This document shows positions 54,783 through 63,605 of a DNA stretch of 64,000 nt, one piece after another. The stretch's first letter is position 1. Each line of letters begins with the position of its first letter. The DNA is from Robiginitomaculum sp. Lineage in GTDB: Bacteria > Pseudomonadota > Alphaproteobacteria > Caulobacterales > Maricaulaceae. The stretch lies in NCBI GenBank assembly GCA_002733605.1, contig NVWK01000003.1:124001-188000 (forward strand), in the 5' to 3' direction. The notes below the pieces were generated by a model. It was not told the origin of the DNA. It saw only the letters and a list, made by a program, of their open reading frames with translations, and did no database searches. A program made the position numbers and the translations under genes.

Positions 54783-55673
54783 ATGAAACGTACTTTACCA
54801 TTAATGCTTGCAACGCTCTCTCTACTGATGATGAGTGGCTGTAGCCATAGTCAAAATGCTATTCCCGTCGCCTATGGCCCCTATCTTGGCCAAATGCTAC
54901 CCGGCTCAACAGCTGAGATTTTTGCATCCGGCATTGTTAATACAAAAGAGAACCGTGAAGTTGGTGGTATGTTCGCAGCGGATATGAATGAGTTTTATTT
55001 TACCCGAAGACCACTTGGTGAAAAATCTTCGTCCAACGAATTGGTTGTCCTTGAATTTAAAAACAATCAATGGCGGGAGTCTATTGCCAAACAGGGAGTG
55101 AACTCAGCATCCATCTCTCCCGATGGCAAGACGTTCTATTTGGGAACACAATATATGGAGCGTACCAACGCGGGTTTGTCAGAGCCAAAAAGCCTCGGCG
55201 CACCTTTCAAAGATATCGACATCATGGGGCTTTCGGGGTCTTCCAACGGGACCCTTTATTTTGATACCTTTACCGAAAAATTGGATGCTCCTCTGCGCGC
55301 TTCACGGTTGATAGACGGCAAATATGAACAACCGAAGTCACTGGGCCCGCAGTTTGCCATCGGCAAATACAATGCCCACCCCTTCATCGCCCCAGATGAG
55401 AGCTACATTCTCTGGGATAGCAGAAGAGAAAGTGGATACGGCACGTCTGATCTCTATATTAGCTTTCGCGCGGAGGATGGCACATGGGGCCCGGCCATCA
55501 ACATGGGCGACAAGATAAATACCACCGCCGCCGAAAACAACCCAAGTGTGTCACCTGACGGAAAATTTATCTTCTTTGATAGGCGCAATGGTGAACGTAT
55601 ATACGGCCAAAAGAAAGTAGATATCTACTGGGTAGATGCGCAAATTATTGAGGCACTTAGACCCAAGCCATAA
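54783..55673 (+). CDS. PD40 (TolB-like) beta-propeller lipoprotein
   Basis: Lipoprotein of 296 residues (lipobox SGC, Cys20) with several PD40 repeats: SISPDGKTFYLGT, PFIAPDESYILWDSRRESGYGTSDLYIS and NPSVSPDGKFIFFDRRN. PD40 propellers of this type bind peptides or glycans, or accompany hydrolases in the envelope. It is probably cotranscribed with the hydrolase 10 nt upstream. The signal peptide aligns residue for residue with that of the esterase at 52631. The stop is followed within 4 nt by the truncated hydrolase copy. Confidence 0.83.
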   Translation: MKRTLPLMLATLSLLMMSGCSHSQNAIPVAYGPYLGQMLPGSTAEIFASGIVNTKENREVGGMFAADMNEFYFTRRPLGEKSSSNELVVLEFKNNQWRESIAKQGVNSASISPDGKTFYLGTQYMERTNAGLSEPKSLGAPFKDIDIMGLSGSSNGTLYFDTFTEKLDAPLRASRLIDGKYEQPKSLGPQFAIGKYNAHPFIAPDESYILWDSRRESGYGTSDLYISFRAEDGTWGPAINMGDKINTTAAENNPSVSPDGKFIFFDRRNGERIYGQKKVDIYWVDAQIIEALRPKP

Positions 55674-55676
55674 CCC

Positions 55677-56209
55677 TTTCATATGGAAACTACAGTTCAC
55701 CCTTGGTGATGCAAGTCATTGACGCCGTCGTGCCAGGCACCGCCGAAGATTTTATCAAAAATGAACTCTTCGGCAAAATGGGTATAACGATTTATGGCTG
55801 GCAGCCTGGATTGGGTGGCCTGCCAGCTGCGGGATGGAGGGCGAGCATAACATCACGCGCTATGGTCAAATTTGGCACTTTGGTCATGAATAAGGGCAAA
55901 TGGAATGGAGAACAGCTGATTCCAGAAGCATTTATCACCAAAGCAACTAGCAAGATTATCACGACTGGCAATGATGTTAAAGTCTTCGGCGGCGGCAAAG
56001 ATATCTCTAATCAGGGTTACGGTTATTTCTGGTGGAATGCAGATATGAAAGTCGGCGATAAAAGCTATTACAGCGCATCTGCTCAAGGCGGCGGCCAATA
56101 CATTATTTTGATCGAAGAGCTTGATCTGATGGTGGTGGTTACTGGCCATGAAAGGGCCACACCAACGCTACAGATAACGGCAGAACGGATACTGCCAATT
56201 TTTAGATGA
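55677..56209 (+). pseudogene. 5'-truncated third copy of the beta-lactamase-fold hydrolase
   Basis: Starting at TTTCATATGGAAACTACAG, this sequence follows the second half of the gene at 51107 (from its residue 250 on) to the stop, about 177 codons, at high identity. The lipoprotein signal and the SxxK nucleophile half are missing, so no active enzyme can result. YGN is retained. An ATG at 55703 would allow translation of a fragment but no ribosome site is seen. It is a leftover of the duplication that built this cluster. Confidence 0.85.
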
Positions 56210-56231
56210 GAGCGAAAACACACATTCCGTA

Positions 56232-56262
56232 AGCGGCTTAAAATCGCACAATTTAAGCCGCT
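56232..56262. repeat. 11-bp perfect inverted repeat, weak terminator candidate
   Basis: AGCGGCTTAAA (56232-56242) and its exact complement (56252-56262) flank a nine-base loop, 23 nt after the hydrolase remnant. A T-containing stretch (CTTGTTTTA) follows on the plus strand only after 10 nt. It may end the hydrolase operon. The remaining 200 nt to 56472 hold nothing recognisable. Confidence 0.5.
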
Positions 56263-56472
56263 GAAACTAATCTTGTTTTAATAAGGCTTATTCGACTTCG
56301 AAGAGGTTATTGACACTGACACATTCGATGTTCTACGCACTCTTAAGGCTGGAAAACTAAACGAAATATTGTTGTTGCTGCCAGTAAGCATTCCCCCTAA
56401 TCATGACCATATTCTCTTGTCTCCTTCAATAACCTTCCTACATTCAATGGAAATATAGGACGGAGATGGAAA

Positions 56473-56859
56473 ATGGCCCTAAAGCTGGATCATATAACAA
56501 TACTTGTAAAATCCTTGGAGTTGAGCATTCCCTATTATGATACCCTATTGGCGCTCATAGGATTTGAAAAGCTACGAGAACATGTTTGGACGGACGGCGA
56601 TGGTTTCTTCTTCCAGTTTAAACAAGCGCGAAACGATGCGGGGCCATATGAGCGGTTTGGGGCCGGCATGAACCATCTCGGCTACGCAGCCCCTTCCGCA
56701 GATTTTGTCAACGAGGTTCAAAGCAAAATGAAAACAGCAGGCTTTGACGTTCCCGAAATTCAGGACTTTAACGGCGCCAAAGCCCTTTTCATGAAAGACC
56801 CTGACGGAATACGGTTCGAGATCACTTACTACCCGCCAGGCATGGCCGTCGTTGATTGA
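56473..56859 (+). CDS. VOC (glyoxalase/bleomycin-resistance-like) family protein
   Basis: Protein of 128 residues made of two beta-alpha-beta-beta-beta units. The N-terminal LDHITILVKSLELSIPYYDTLLALIGF and the C-terminal FMKDPDGIRFEITYYP are typical; the His and Glu in these segments are the usual metal ligands. VOC proteins include lyases, dioxygenases and drug-binding proteins, so the substrate is unknown. GGAG lies upstream of the ATG. It is apparently monocistronic and convergent with the methyltransferase gene. Confidence 0.85.
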   Translation: MALKLDHITILVKSLELSIPYYDTLLALIGFEKLREHVWTDGDGFFFQFKQARNDAGPYERFGAGMNHLGYAAPSADFVNEVQSKMKTAGFDVPEIQDFNGAKALFMKDPDGIRFEITYYPPGMAVVD

Positions 56860-56882
56860 CTAAACGCCCTTGTCTCTTGTTT

Positions 56883-58007
56883 CTAAAGCACATCCGTACG
56901 GAACAGTTTGACCTTTAGGCCACCGTGGGCCACGGGCGCGTCTGTGGGGAGCCATGGGAGTTTTGTGGCACTAGCGAGTTGCGTATCTGCGGTAATCATT
57001 CCAATGCGCCAGCCCTTGAAGTGTTCACGCATGACATGCCCAAAGGCACCGTAAAGCGCGAAAAGGTCTTTCTTTTTACCGATCCTTGCGCCGTAAGGCG
57101 GGTTGACAATCACGAGGCCTGCGGGGCCATCGGGCCGTGAAATGCTTGTAATGGGTACAGGGGTGAATGTGCAGATATCCGAGACCCCTGCCCGTTGTGC
57201 ATTCGCATTTGAAAATCCGATAACATTGACGTTACGGTCTGATCCGTAGAAATGTTGCGTGCTTTCGCGCGGCGTCCAGTCGTCACGAATTTTTTGCACG
57301 GCGCGCGCGTCATAGCTTGCCAATTTTTCGAAAGCAAATTCGCGGGCGCGCCCCGCCATCATGTTGCGTGATATTTCTGCGGCCTCAATAAGGAATGTAC
57401 CGGAGCCACACATGGGATCAAGCACGGGCTCATTGCCATTATATTGACAGCCACGCAAGAAGAGTGATGCCATGGTTTCGCGCATCGGTGCCTTGCCCAT
57501 AGCTTGTTTATGGCCGCGTTTGTGCAGGCCGGCACCGGAGGTATCGACAGAAAACCGTACATTATTATCATCAATGCGTGTTTTGATTACAATCTCGGCC
57601 TCTTCCATCGATTCGGCAATTTTCGAGCCGAATTCCTCGGAAATTGCACGTTCAATCCGTTGTATAGCGGCACCTGCATGATAGATTTTGCTCTTTCTAT
57701 TGGTGACAACCTCGACCTTGACGACTGGGCCTGATGTTAAAATGTCACCCCATGGGAATTTGCGGGCCCGTTTGTCAAGTTGTGCAAGATGAAAAGCGCG
57801 AAACTCACCAATACGCGCCAGTACTTTGGACGCGCCGCGTAAGGTTAAATTGGCCCGCCAAACTTCGTTCCAGTCGCCCCAAATCGTCACACCGCCCCTT
57901 GTCTCTTCCGCACGATTAAAACCTGCCGCTTCAACTTCTTCCAAAAGCAAAGCCTCCAAACCTGGTGAGGTGGCTAGGAATATTTCAAACTCTGGCGTGC
58001 ATGTCAT
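56883..58007 (-). CDS. THUMP-domain RNA N2-guanine methyltransferase (RlmL-N-like)
   Basis: Class I SAM-dependent methyltransferase of 374 residues with an N-terminal THUMP RNA-binding domain (about 45-160). The methyltransferase part has DPMCGSGTFLIEAA (197-210), the SAM-binding YGSDRN (254-259), and the catalytic NPPYG (302-306). These match the YcbY/RlmL N-terminal domain that makes m2G2445 in 23S rRNA. The RlmK half is absent, as usual outside Gammaproteobacteria. It is a single gene in reverse orientation. Confidence 0.9.
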   Translation of the reverse strand: MTCTPEFEIFLATSPGLEALLLEEVEAAGFNRAEETRGGVTIWGDWNEVWRANLTLRGASKVLARIGEFRAFHLAQLDKRARKFPWGDILTSGPVVKVEVVTNRKSKIYHAGAAIQRIERAISEEFGSKIAESMEEAEIVIKTRIDDNNVRFSVDTSGAGLHKRGHKQAMGKAPMRETMASLFLRGCQYNGNEPVLDPMCGSGTFLIEAAEISRNMMAGRAREFAFEKLASYDARAVQKIRDDWTPRESTQHFYGSDRNVNVIGFSNANAQRAGVSDICTFTPVPITSISRPDGPAGLVIVNPPYGARIGKKKDLFALYGAFGHVMREHFKGWRIGMITADTQLASATKLPWLPTDAPVAHGGLKVKLFRTDVL

Positions 58008-58210
58008 AATGGCCTTAGCCCTTTTTCAATTGGAATTGGGGCTTTTGCCATATCCGTAGGAAAATATACAGACAAAACTCTAGATGTTCCACCAACTAAA
58101 ATACTGCTGTTGATTTAGTTTATGCGCAAGCTCGTTCCTTCTAAAACCCGTAGGCTCCACCTTTGATCTATGTTAGCGTAAAAGAAAACAAGCCAGTTCG
58201 GGGATCAGTT

Positions 58211-60367
58211 ATGGGTATAAAACGTATAGTGGGCATTGTCGGTATTGTCTTGATAGCTGGGTTAGGCATCTGGTTATATGACCCCCTTCCTGCGAACCCA
58301 GGTTCCGAAGTGCTAAGTGCAAATGCACAAAACTACGAGGTCGAAATTGTCAGGGATAACTGGGGTGTCCCCCATATTTACGGTAAATCTGACGCAGATG
58401 CCGTGTTCGGTCTTGCCTATGCCAATGCAGAAGATGATTTCGAAACCATCCAACTGACTGTTGCGGCCGCACGCGGCAATCTGGCCCGTTATCACGGCAA
58501 AGACGCCGCCCCTACGGACTATATCGTTGGCTTGTTCGAGGTCTGGGAGACAATTGCCAAGCGCTATGACGCGGATATCCCCGACAATGTAAAAGCCATC
58601 GCAACCGCCTATGCAGATGGATTAAACCTCTACGCCGCCCAAAACCCGTCCCAAATATGGGCGGGCCTCGCCCCCTTTACATCTCAGGATGTAATCGCAG
58701 GCTTCGTATTTAAAACCCCGTTCTTTTACGGTCTGGACGCAACTTTATTAGAGCTTTTCGGAGATGAACGCGCGCAGGAAATTGCGCTCGATACATCCGG
58801 TAAACGTGAAGCCTATCATGTTGGCCCGAAAGCTCTGGTGGCGCGTGGCTCCAATGCCATTGCCGTGACCGGCGCGCGTTCCGGTGATGGTGTGACCCGC
58901 CTTTTGATCAACTCGCACCAACCCATGACAGGCCCGGTCGCATGGTATGAAGCCCATATGGTGTCCGAGGACGGGTTGAATATGACGGGCGGCACCTTCC
59001 CCGGCGCTCCGATCATTTTGCACGGATTTAACGATCATGTGGGCTGGGCCAATACGGTCAGCGCACAAGATTTGGCGGATGTCTATGTCCTGACCCTCAA
59101 CCCCGACAATGCCAACCAGTATAAGCTTGATGGAGAATGGGTCGATTTCGAAGTCAAAATGCACCCGATCAAGATAAAATTATTCGGGCCTTTTGCCCTT
59201 TCTGTGAAACGCAAAATTTTACGCACACAACACGGCCCTGTCGTCAGTTCAAAACATGGCACCTATGCGCTACGCTATGCGGGCATGGGAGAAATCCGCC
59301 AGCTCGAACAATATTACAAGCTCAACAAGGTGGAAAGCCTCGACGGATTTATGGACGCCATGTCCATGAACGCCCTGCCCAGCATCAATTACATTTACGC
59401 AGACAAAGACGCTAACATTGCCTTTGTTCACAACGGCCAATATCCGAACCGTATTGAAGGCTGGGATTGGCAGAAATATTTACCGGGTGATCGCTCCGAG
59501 CTGATCTGGGATGGCTACCTCCCTTTCACCGACGCACCTATATTGGTCAACCCGCAATCGGGTTTGATTTTCAATGCCAACAATGCGCCGTTCAGCGCAA
59601 CTGACGGCACCGACAATCTGGCCCCGCAGGATTTCCCAAAATCCATGGGCTTGCAAACCAACCAGACAAATCGCTCCTTGCGCCTTATTGAACTTACAGA
59701 CGGGGTTAGCCCGATTGACAAACCCGCCCTCCTCGCCCTGAAATTTGACCATAGTTATGCTAAAAACTCACAAGCTGCCGACACTGTCGCCAAAATCTTG
59801 GCAATGGATTGGAGCGCAGAGCCACAATTGGCCAAGGCGGCCGAACACCTTGCCGCTTGGGATATGAGCATGTCCGCGTCAAGCCGACATGCGGCTCTCG
59901 GCGGGCTTACGGTGATGGAAGCCATTACCTCCAGCCTGACCCACATAGCCGCCCCAACACCGGAGGATGCTTTTCGGGCCGCAGTGACGTATTTGTTGAC
60001 CCACTATGACCGTATCGATCCAGAGTGGGGCGAATTAAACCGGTTGGTACACGGAGACGTCAATCTCCCGATCGACGGCTCTGCCGATACGCTTCGTGCA
60101 ATATATCCTCAGGAATTTCGCGATGACGGCACGCTGCATGCGACCGCCGGTGATACATGGATTGCCTTGGTGGAATGGAACGCGGAGGGACAAGTCTCCG
60201 CAGACATGATCCATCAATTCGGCAGCGCAACTCTGGACACCAATTCGCCGCATTATGCAGATCAGGCCGAAATGTTCGTCCAAAAAAAATGGCGCAACGC
60301 CCTGCGTGATCCGGCCCTTATACGGGAGAAAGCCGAACGAATTTACCGGCCACAAGACCAACACTAG
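58211..60367 (+). CDS. Penicillin acylase family N-terminal-nucleophile hydrolase
   Basis: Protein of 718 residues, made as a precursor that cleaves itself. An N-terminal membrane-spanning or signal segment (about 6-23) precedes the alpha chain (NYEVEIVRDNWGVPHIYG onwards). The nucleophile of the beta chain is Ser214 in RGSNAIAV, and the HQPMTGPVAWYEAHM region contributes to the oxyanion pocket. Relatives hydrolyse penicillins, cyclic lipopeptides or acyl-homoserine lactones. Quorum-signal or fatty-amide cleavage is possible but unproven. ATG 58211 is chosen over 58163 because GGGGA lies at the right distance. Confidence 0.9.
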   Translation: MGIKRIVGIVGIVLIAGLGIWLYDPLPANPGSEVLSANAQNYEVEIVRDNWGVPHIYGKSDADAVFGLAYANAEDDFETIQLTVAAARGNLARYHGKDAAPTDYIVGLFEVWETIAKRYDADIPDNVKAIATAYADGLNLYAAQNPSQIWAGLAPFTSQDVIAGFVFKTPFFYGLDATLLELFGDERAQEIALDTSGKREAYHVGPKALVARGSNAIAVTGARSGDGVTRLLINSHQPMTGPVAWYEAHMVSEDGLNMTGGTFPGAPIILHGFNDHVGWANTVSAQDLADVYVLTLNPDNANQYKLDGEWVDFEVKMHPIKIKLFGPFALSVKRKILRTQHGPVVSSKHGTYALRYAGMGEIRQLEQYYKLNKVESLDGFMDAMSMNALPSINYIYADKDANIAFVHNGQYPNRIEGWDWQKYLPGDRSELIWDGYLPFTDAPILVNPQSGLIFNANNAPFSATDGTDNLAPQDFPKSMGLQTNQTNRSLRLIELTDGVSPIDKPALLALKFDHSYAKNSQAADTVAKILAMDWSAEPQLAKAAEHLAAWDMSMSASSRHAALGGLTVMEAITSSLTHIAAPTPEDAFRAAVTYLLTHYDRIDPEWGELNRLVHGDVNLPIDGSADTLRAIYPQEFRDDGTLHATAGDTWIALVEWNAEGQVSADMIHQFGSATLDTNSPHYADQAEMFVQKKWRNALRDPALIREKAERIYRPQDQH

Positions 60368-60474
60368 GCTCTGGCGCAATTATTTTCCGCAAACGGCCCA
60401 TTTGGTGCACATCCTTGATTGCCAATATCGCAGGATCGGGTTAGTGATTTCCCAACTTAATATAGAGCGGTTCT

Positions 60475-61821
60475 ATGATGTATCATTCCTTGAAAGACCC
60501 GAGCCTAAAGGCCAGTTTCAGCACAGCGCTTTTATCTTCGCTGGCCCCGGATGGTGGATTGTATATGCCGGACAGCCTGCCGCATTTTAACGAGGCAGAA
60601 CTGGCCCGTTTGGGCGCATTACCCTTTCATAAATGCGCCGCAAAATTGGCCCGATTTTTTGTCGACGACAAATTTAGCGATGCTGACATAGCCACCCTAT
60701 GCGCAGACGCATATAATTTCCCGCTCCCTCTAAAAACCTTATCCGGCGAGACACTGGATCCGGCAATGCCAGAGCCTAATGACGAATATGTTTTGGAGCT
60801 TTTCCACGGCCCGACCCTGGCCTTCAAGGATTTCGCAGCCCGGTTTATGGGCAGAGCGGCCAGCCACCTTATGAAAGGCTCTGATGACAGTAAAACCATT
60901 CTGGTCGCAACGTCCGGCGATACCGGTGGTGCCATTGGCCATAGCTTCCTCAACCAACCGGGCATACGCGTATTTATCCTGTTCCCCAACGGAGGCGTTA
61001 GCACCGTACAGGAACACCAGCTCACCTCCATGGGGGCAAATTCAAATGTAAAAGCCATAGGGATTGACGGTAATTTCGATGATTGCCAAGCCCTCGTTAA
61101 ACAGGCTTTTGCCGATACGCTCCTAAGCGAAAAGCACAGCCTGATGTCTGCCAACTCGATTAATGTCGGACGGGTTATCCCGCAAAGCTTCTACTATTTC
61201 TGGACGAGCCTACAGCTGAAAGCCGCTCACCCTTCCAGACCCATTGTCTATAGCATCCCTTCGGGAAATCTTGGCAACCTCACCGGCGGACTTATCGCGC
61301 GACAAATGGGCGCTCCAATCGACAAATTTGTTGCCGGCAACAATGCCAACCATGCCTTTATTGATTATCTAAAAACCGGGGAATATAGGCCACGAGACTC
61401 TGTGCCGACCCTGTCCAATGCAATGGATATCGGGCGACCCAATAACTTCCCGCGCATTCTGGACTTGTTCGGTGCAGACCACGGAAAAATATCAGACGTC
61501 TGCTACGGCGCCTATTTCAGCGACGCAGAAACCGAACAGCATATGCGTGAAATATATGGGCAAACCGGATATCTAATGTGCCCCCACACGGCGGTTGGGC
61601 ATTTGGCACTTTTGGAGTTCACGAACACCACGACACGCGCCTACACAAAGGTGACGGTCTCGACCGCACACCCTGCCAAGTTCAAAGATGATGTCGAGCG
61701 GGTGATCGGGAAAGAGATACCCCTTCCTGCCTCTTTACAGGTCAGTGTTGACGCCCCGTCGCACAAGCATAGTATGCCGCCAACGCTGGACGCGCTGGCA
61801 GACTATCTGGACGCAAATTAA
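60475..61821 (+). CDS. thrC: Threonine synthase
   Basis: PLP enzyme of 448 residues that converts O-phosphohomoserine to threonine. The PLP lysine is Lys118 in LAFKDFAARF, the phosphate loop contains ATSGDTGGA, and the C-terminal HTAVGHLAL segment fits the long threonine synthase form. Two adjacent ATGs exist; the first is used. The next gene starts 2 nt after its stop, so it is very likely coupled. The window also contains the threonine-degrading kbl-tdh pair. Confidence 0.95.
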   Translation: MMYHSLKDPSLKASFSTALLSSLAPDGGLYMPDSLPHFNEAELARLGALPFHKCAAKLARFFVDDKFSDADIATLCADAYNFPLPLKTLSGETLDPAMPEPNDEYVLELFHGPTLAFKDFAARFMGRAASHLMKGSDDSKTILVATSGDTGGAIGHSFLNQPGIRVFILFPNGGVSTVQEHQLTSMGANSNVKAIGIDGNFDDCQALVKQAFADTLLSEKHSLMSANSINVGRVIPQSFYYFWTSLQLKAAHPSRPIVYSIPSGNLGNLTGGLIARQMGAPIDKFVAGNNANHAFIDYLKTGEYRPRDSVPTLSNAMDIGRPNNFPRILDLFGADHGKISDVCYGAYFSDAETEQHMREIYGQTGYLMCPHTAVGHLALLEFTNTTTRAYTKVTVSTAHPAKFKDDVERVIGKEIPLPASLQVSVDAPSHKHSMPPTLDALADYLDAN

Positions 61822-61823
61822 AT

Positions 61824-62471
61824 ATGATCCTGACCCAAGACGACTTTGATACACGTTATAGAGAAAATCGTCTCAGGATCGCGCTTGTCGGCATGTCCAA
61901 TATTGGCAAAAGCCATTGGACGTATCAAATTACGTCAGATCATAATTTCAAGTCCTACGAAGTGGACGCCGCCATACAGGCCGAGCTATCCCTCCATTCG
62001 GTTAGCCAATCCGCAAAATGGATGGGCCATCCCTATGAAGACGGATACGCCGAAAAATCAGCACTTTATCTTCAACATGAAGCAAAAGGTACGCTTGCGG
62101 CGAACGCTCTGGATGGAAATATCGTGTTGGACACGACCGGAAGCATAATCCATTTAGACAAAAACATAAAAAATGGCTTACAGAACAGCTATTTAACGGT
62201 GTATCTGAAGGCAAGTACTGAAGCTGTACGCACCCTTGTCGAGCGGTTCAACCTATCTCCAAAACCCCTGATTTGGAGCACACATTACCATAAACATTCC
62301 GGCCAATCTGACTATGACAGCATGTTTACATGCTATCCAAACCTCCTAGAGGCCCGCGAAAAACTGTATGAACAGCTTGCCGATATCACATTGGATGTTG
62401 AAGCATTGAAAGATGCGCACACAACGGACTTTCTAACAGCGCTCCGGGACGCTTTACCCCTCAAGACTTAG
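61824..62471 (+). CDS. P-loop kinase-like protein coupled to thrC
   Basis: Protein of 215 residues with a Walker A motif GMSNIGKS (23-30) after a short beta strand, and a likely Walker B/Asp in NIVLDTTGSI (about 98-107). A lid-like region with Arg/Lys follows (TVYLKASTEAVRTLVERF). The overall order recalls shikimate-kinase-like small-molecule kinases, but I cannot name the family. Tight linkage to thrC suggests a link with homoserine or threonine metabolism, for example a homoserine kinase replacement; this is only inference. The 3' end overlaps convergent hemH by 18 nt. Confidence 0.7.
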   Translation: MILTQDDFDTRYRENRLRIALVGMSNIGKSHWTYQITSDHNFKSYEVDAAIQAELSLHSVSQSAKWMGHPYEDGYAEKSALYLQHEAKGTLAANALDGNIVLDTTGSIIHLDKNIKNGLQNSYLTVYLKASTEAVRTLVERFNLSPKPLIWSTHYHKHSGQSDYDSMFTCYPNLLEAREKLYEQLADITLDVEALKDAHTTDFLTALRDALPLKT

Positions 62472-63452
62472 TTTGTCTCTAACAAGCACTTCTAAAAGAT
62501 CAATATGCGCCTTGTCAGCGTTCAAACATGGCACAAGGCTTAACTGTTCGCCCCCGTCTGCCAAAAAACCTTGTTTGGCTTTCAGGCTCAGCTCTTCCAG
62601 AGTTTCCAAACAATCCGCCGCAAACCCCGGCGTAATAATCACCACATTTTTTTGGCCAGATCGCGCCATATCCCGCAAGACTTCAACCGTATAAGGCCCC
62701 AGCCATTCCTTCGGGCCAAACCGGGATTGAAATGTCAGTTTCATTTTATGACAAAGCTTAGGCAGTTTTTGTAAAATTAAGCCATAGCTGCGTTCGCATT
62801 CCGATTCGTACGGGTCCCCTTTTTCTATGCTGGATTTGGGAAGGCCATGAAAAGAGACAAGAATTTTATCGGCTTGCCAGTCGAGGGCTTTTAAATGGGT
62901 TTTCAGACTGTCTGCGATTGCGGAAATATAGCGTGGATGCTCATAATAATTTCGCGTCAACTCGACAGGTGGTAAATTGGCGATTTTCTTGTGTACACGT
63001 GCAACTTCATCATAGACCGATTCTGTCGTAGCCCCTGCATATTGAGGATAAAGTGGCATGATGATGATTTTTGTGCACTTTGCATCGCGTAATTCAATCA
63101 TCCCTGCCTTTATGGAAGGCGCACCGTAACGCATCGCCGCTTTGACAATGACATGTTTAGGCAGCCTGTCTTGCAAGGCGTCCGCTTGCGCGAAAGTTGT
63201 CTCGATCAGCGCTGAATAGCGGGCAAATTTTCCGTTTTCCTCCTTGCGCCAAATTTCCTCATAGGCCTTGGCCGAACGACTGGGGCGGGTTCTGAGTACC
63301 ACACCGTATAATATGGGCCACCAGAGCCATGGCGTAAGCTCTATAACACGCCTATCCCTCAAAAACTGGGCGAGGTATTTACGTGTAGCCTTCGGTGTCG
63401 GGGCAGCAGGCGATCCAAGATTGACCAGCAAAATACCGATTTTTGTACTCAC
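62454..63452 (-). CDS. hemH: Ferrochelatase
   Basis: Enzyme of 332 residues that inserts Fe2+ into protoporphyrin IX to make heme. The catalytic His is His202 in SFHGLP, and the conserved acidic residue is Glu283 in ADCLETLEEL. The N-terminal VNLGSPAAP and the IMPLYPQYAGAT segment match bacterial HemH. It lacks a C-terminal membrane tail and cysteine cluster. The gene is convergent with the P-loop kinase-like gene and divergent from the M2 peptidase gene. Confidence 0.96.
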   Translation of the reverse strand: MSTKIGILLVNLGSPAAPTPKATRKYLAQFLRDRRVIELTPWLWWPILYGVVLRTRPSRSAKAYEEIWRKEENGKFARYSALIETTFAQADALQDRLPKHVIVKAAMRYGAPSIKAGMIELRDAKCTKIIIMPLYPQYAGATTESVYDEVARVHKKIANLPPVELTRNYYEHPRYISAIADSLKTHLKALDWQADKILVSFHGLPKSSIEKGDPYESECERSYGLILQKLPKLCHKMKLTFQSRFGPKEWLGPYTVEVLRDMARSGQKNVVIITPGFAADCLETLEELSLKAKQGFLADGGEQLSLVPCLNADKAHIDLLEVLVRDKLSLEG

Positions 63453-63585
63453 AAAATACCCTTCTATCCAATCAAAACTCTGACTGACAATATTGTCACA
63501 CTCAGTCTGCTACCGTGCGCTGGCCCTTGACGTAATGTGTAGTATCCTTACCAATAGAGGGGAAAAAAATAAAGCCTCGTTTTGC

Positions 63586-63591
63586 TATAAT
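63586..63591 (+). promoter_or_regulatory. Candidate -10 box of the M2 peptidase gene
   Basis: A perfect TATAAT lies 14 nt before the ATG. No convincing -35 stands at 16-18 nt, where A-rich sequence occurs. Because a start site about 7 nt downstream would leave a leader of only about 8 nt, translation would be nearly leaderless. Confidence 0.4.
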
Positions 63592-63605
63592 TTAGGACGT
63601 TACCC

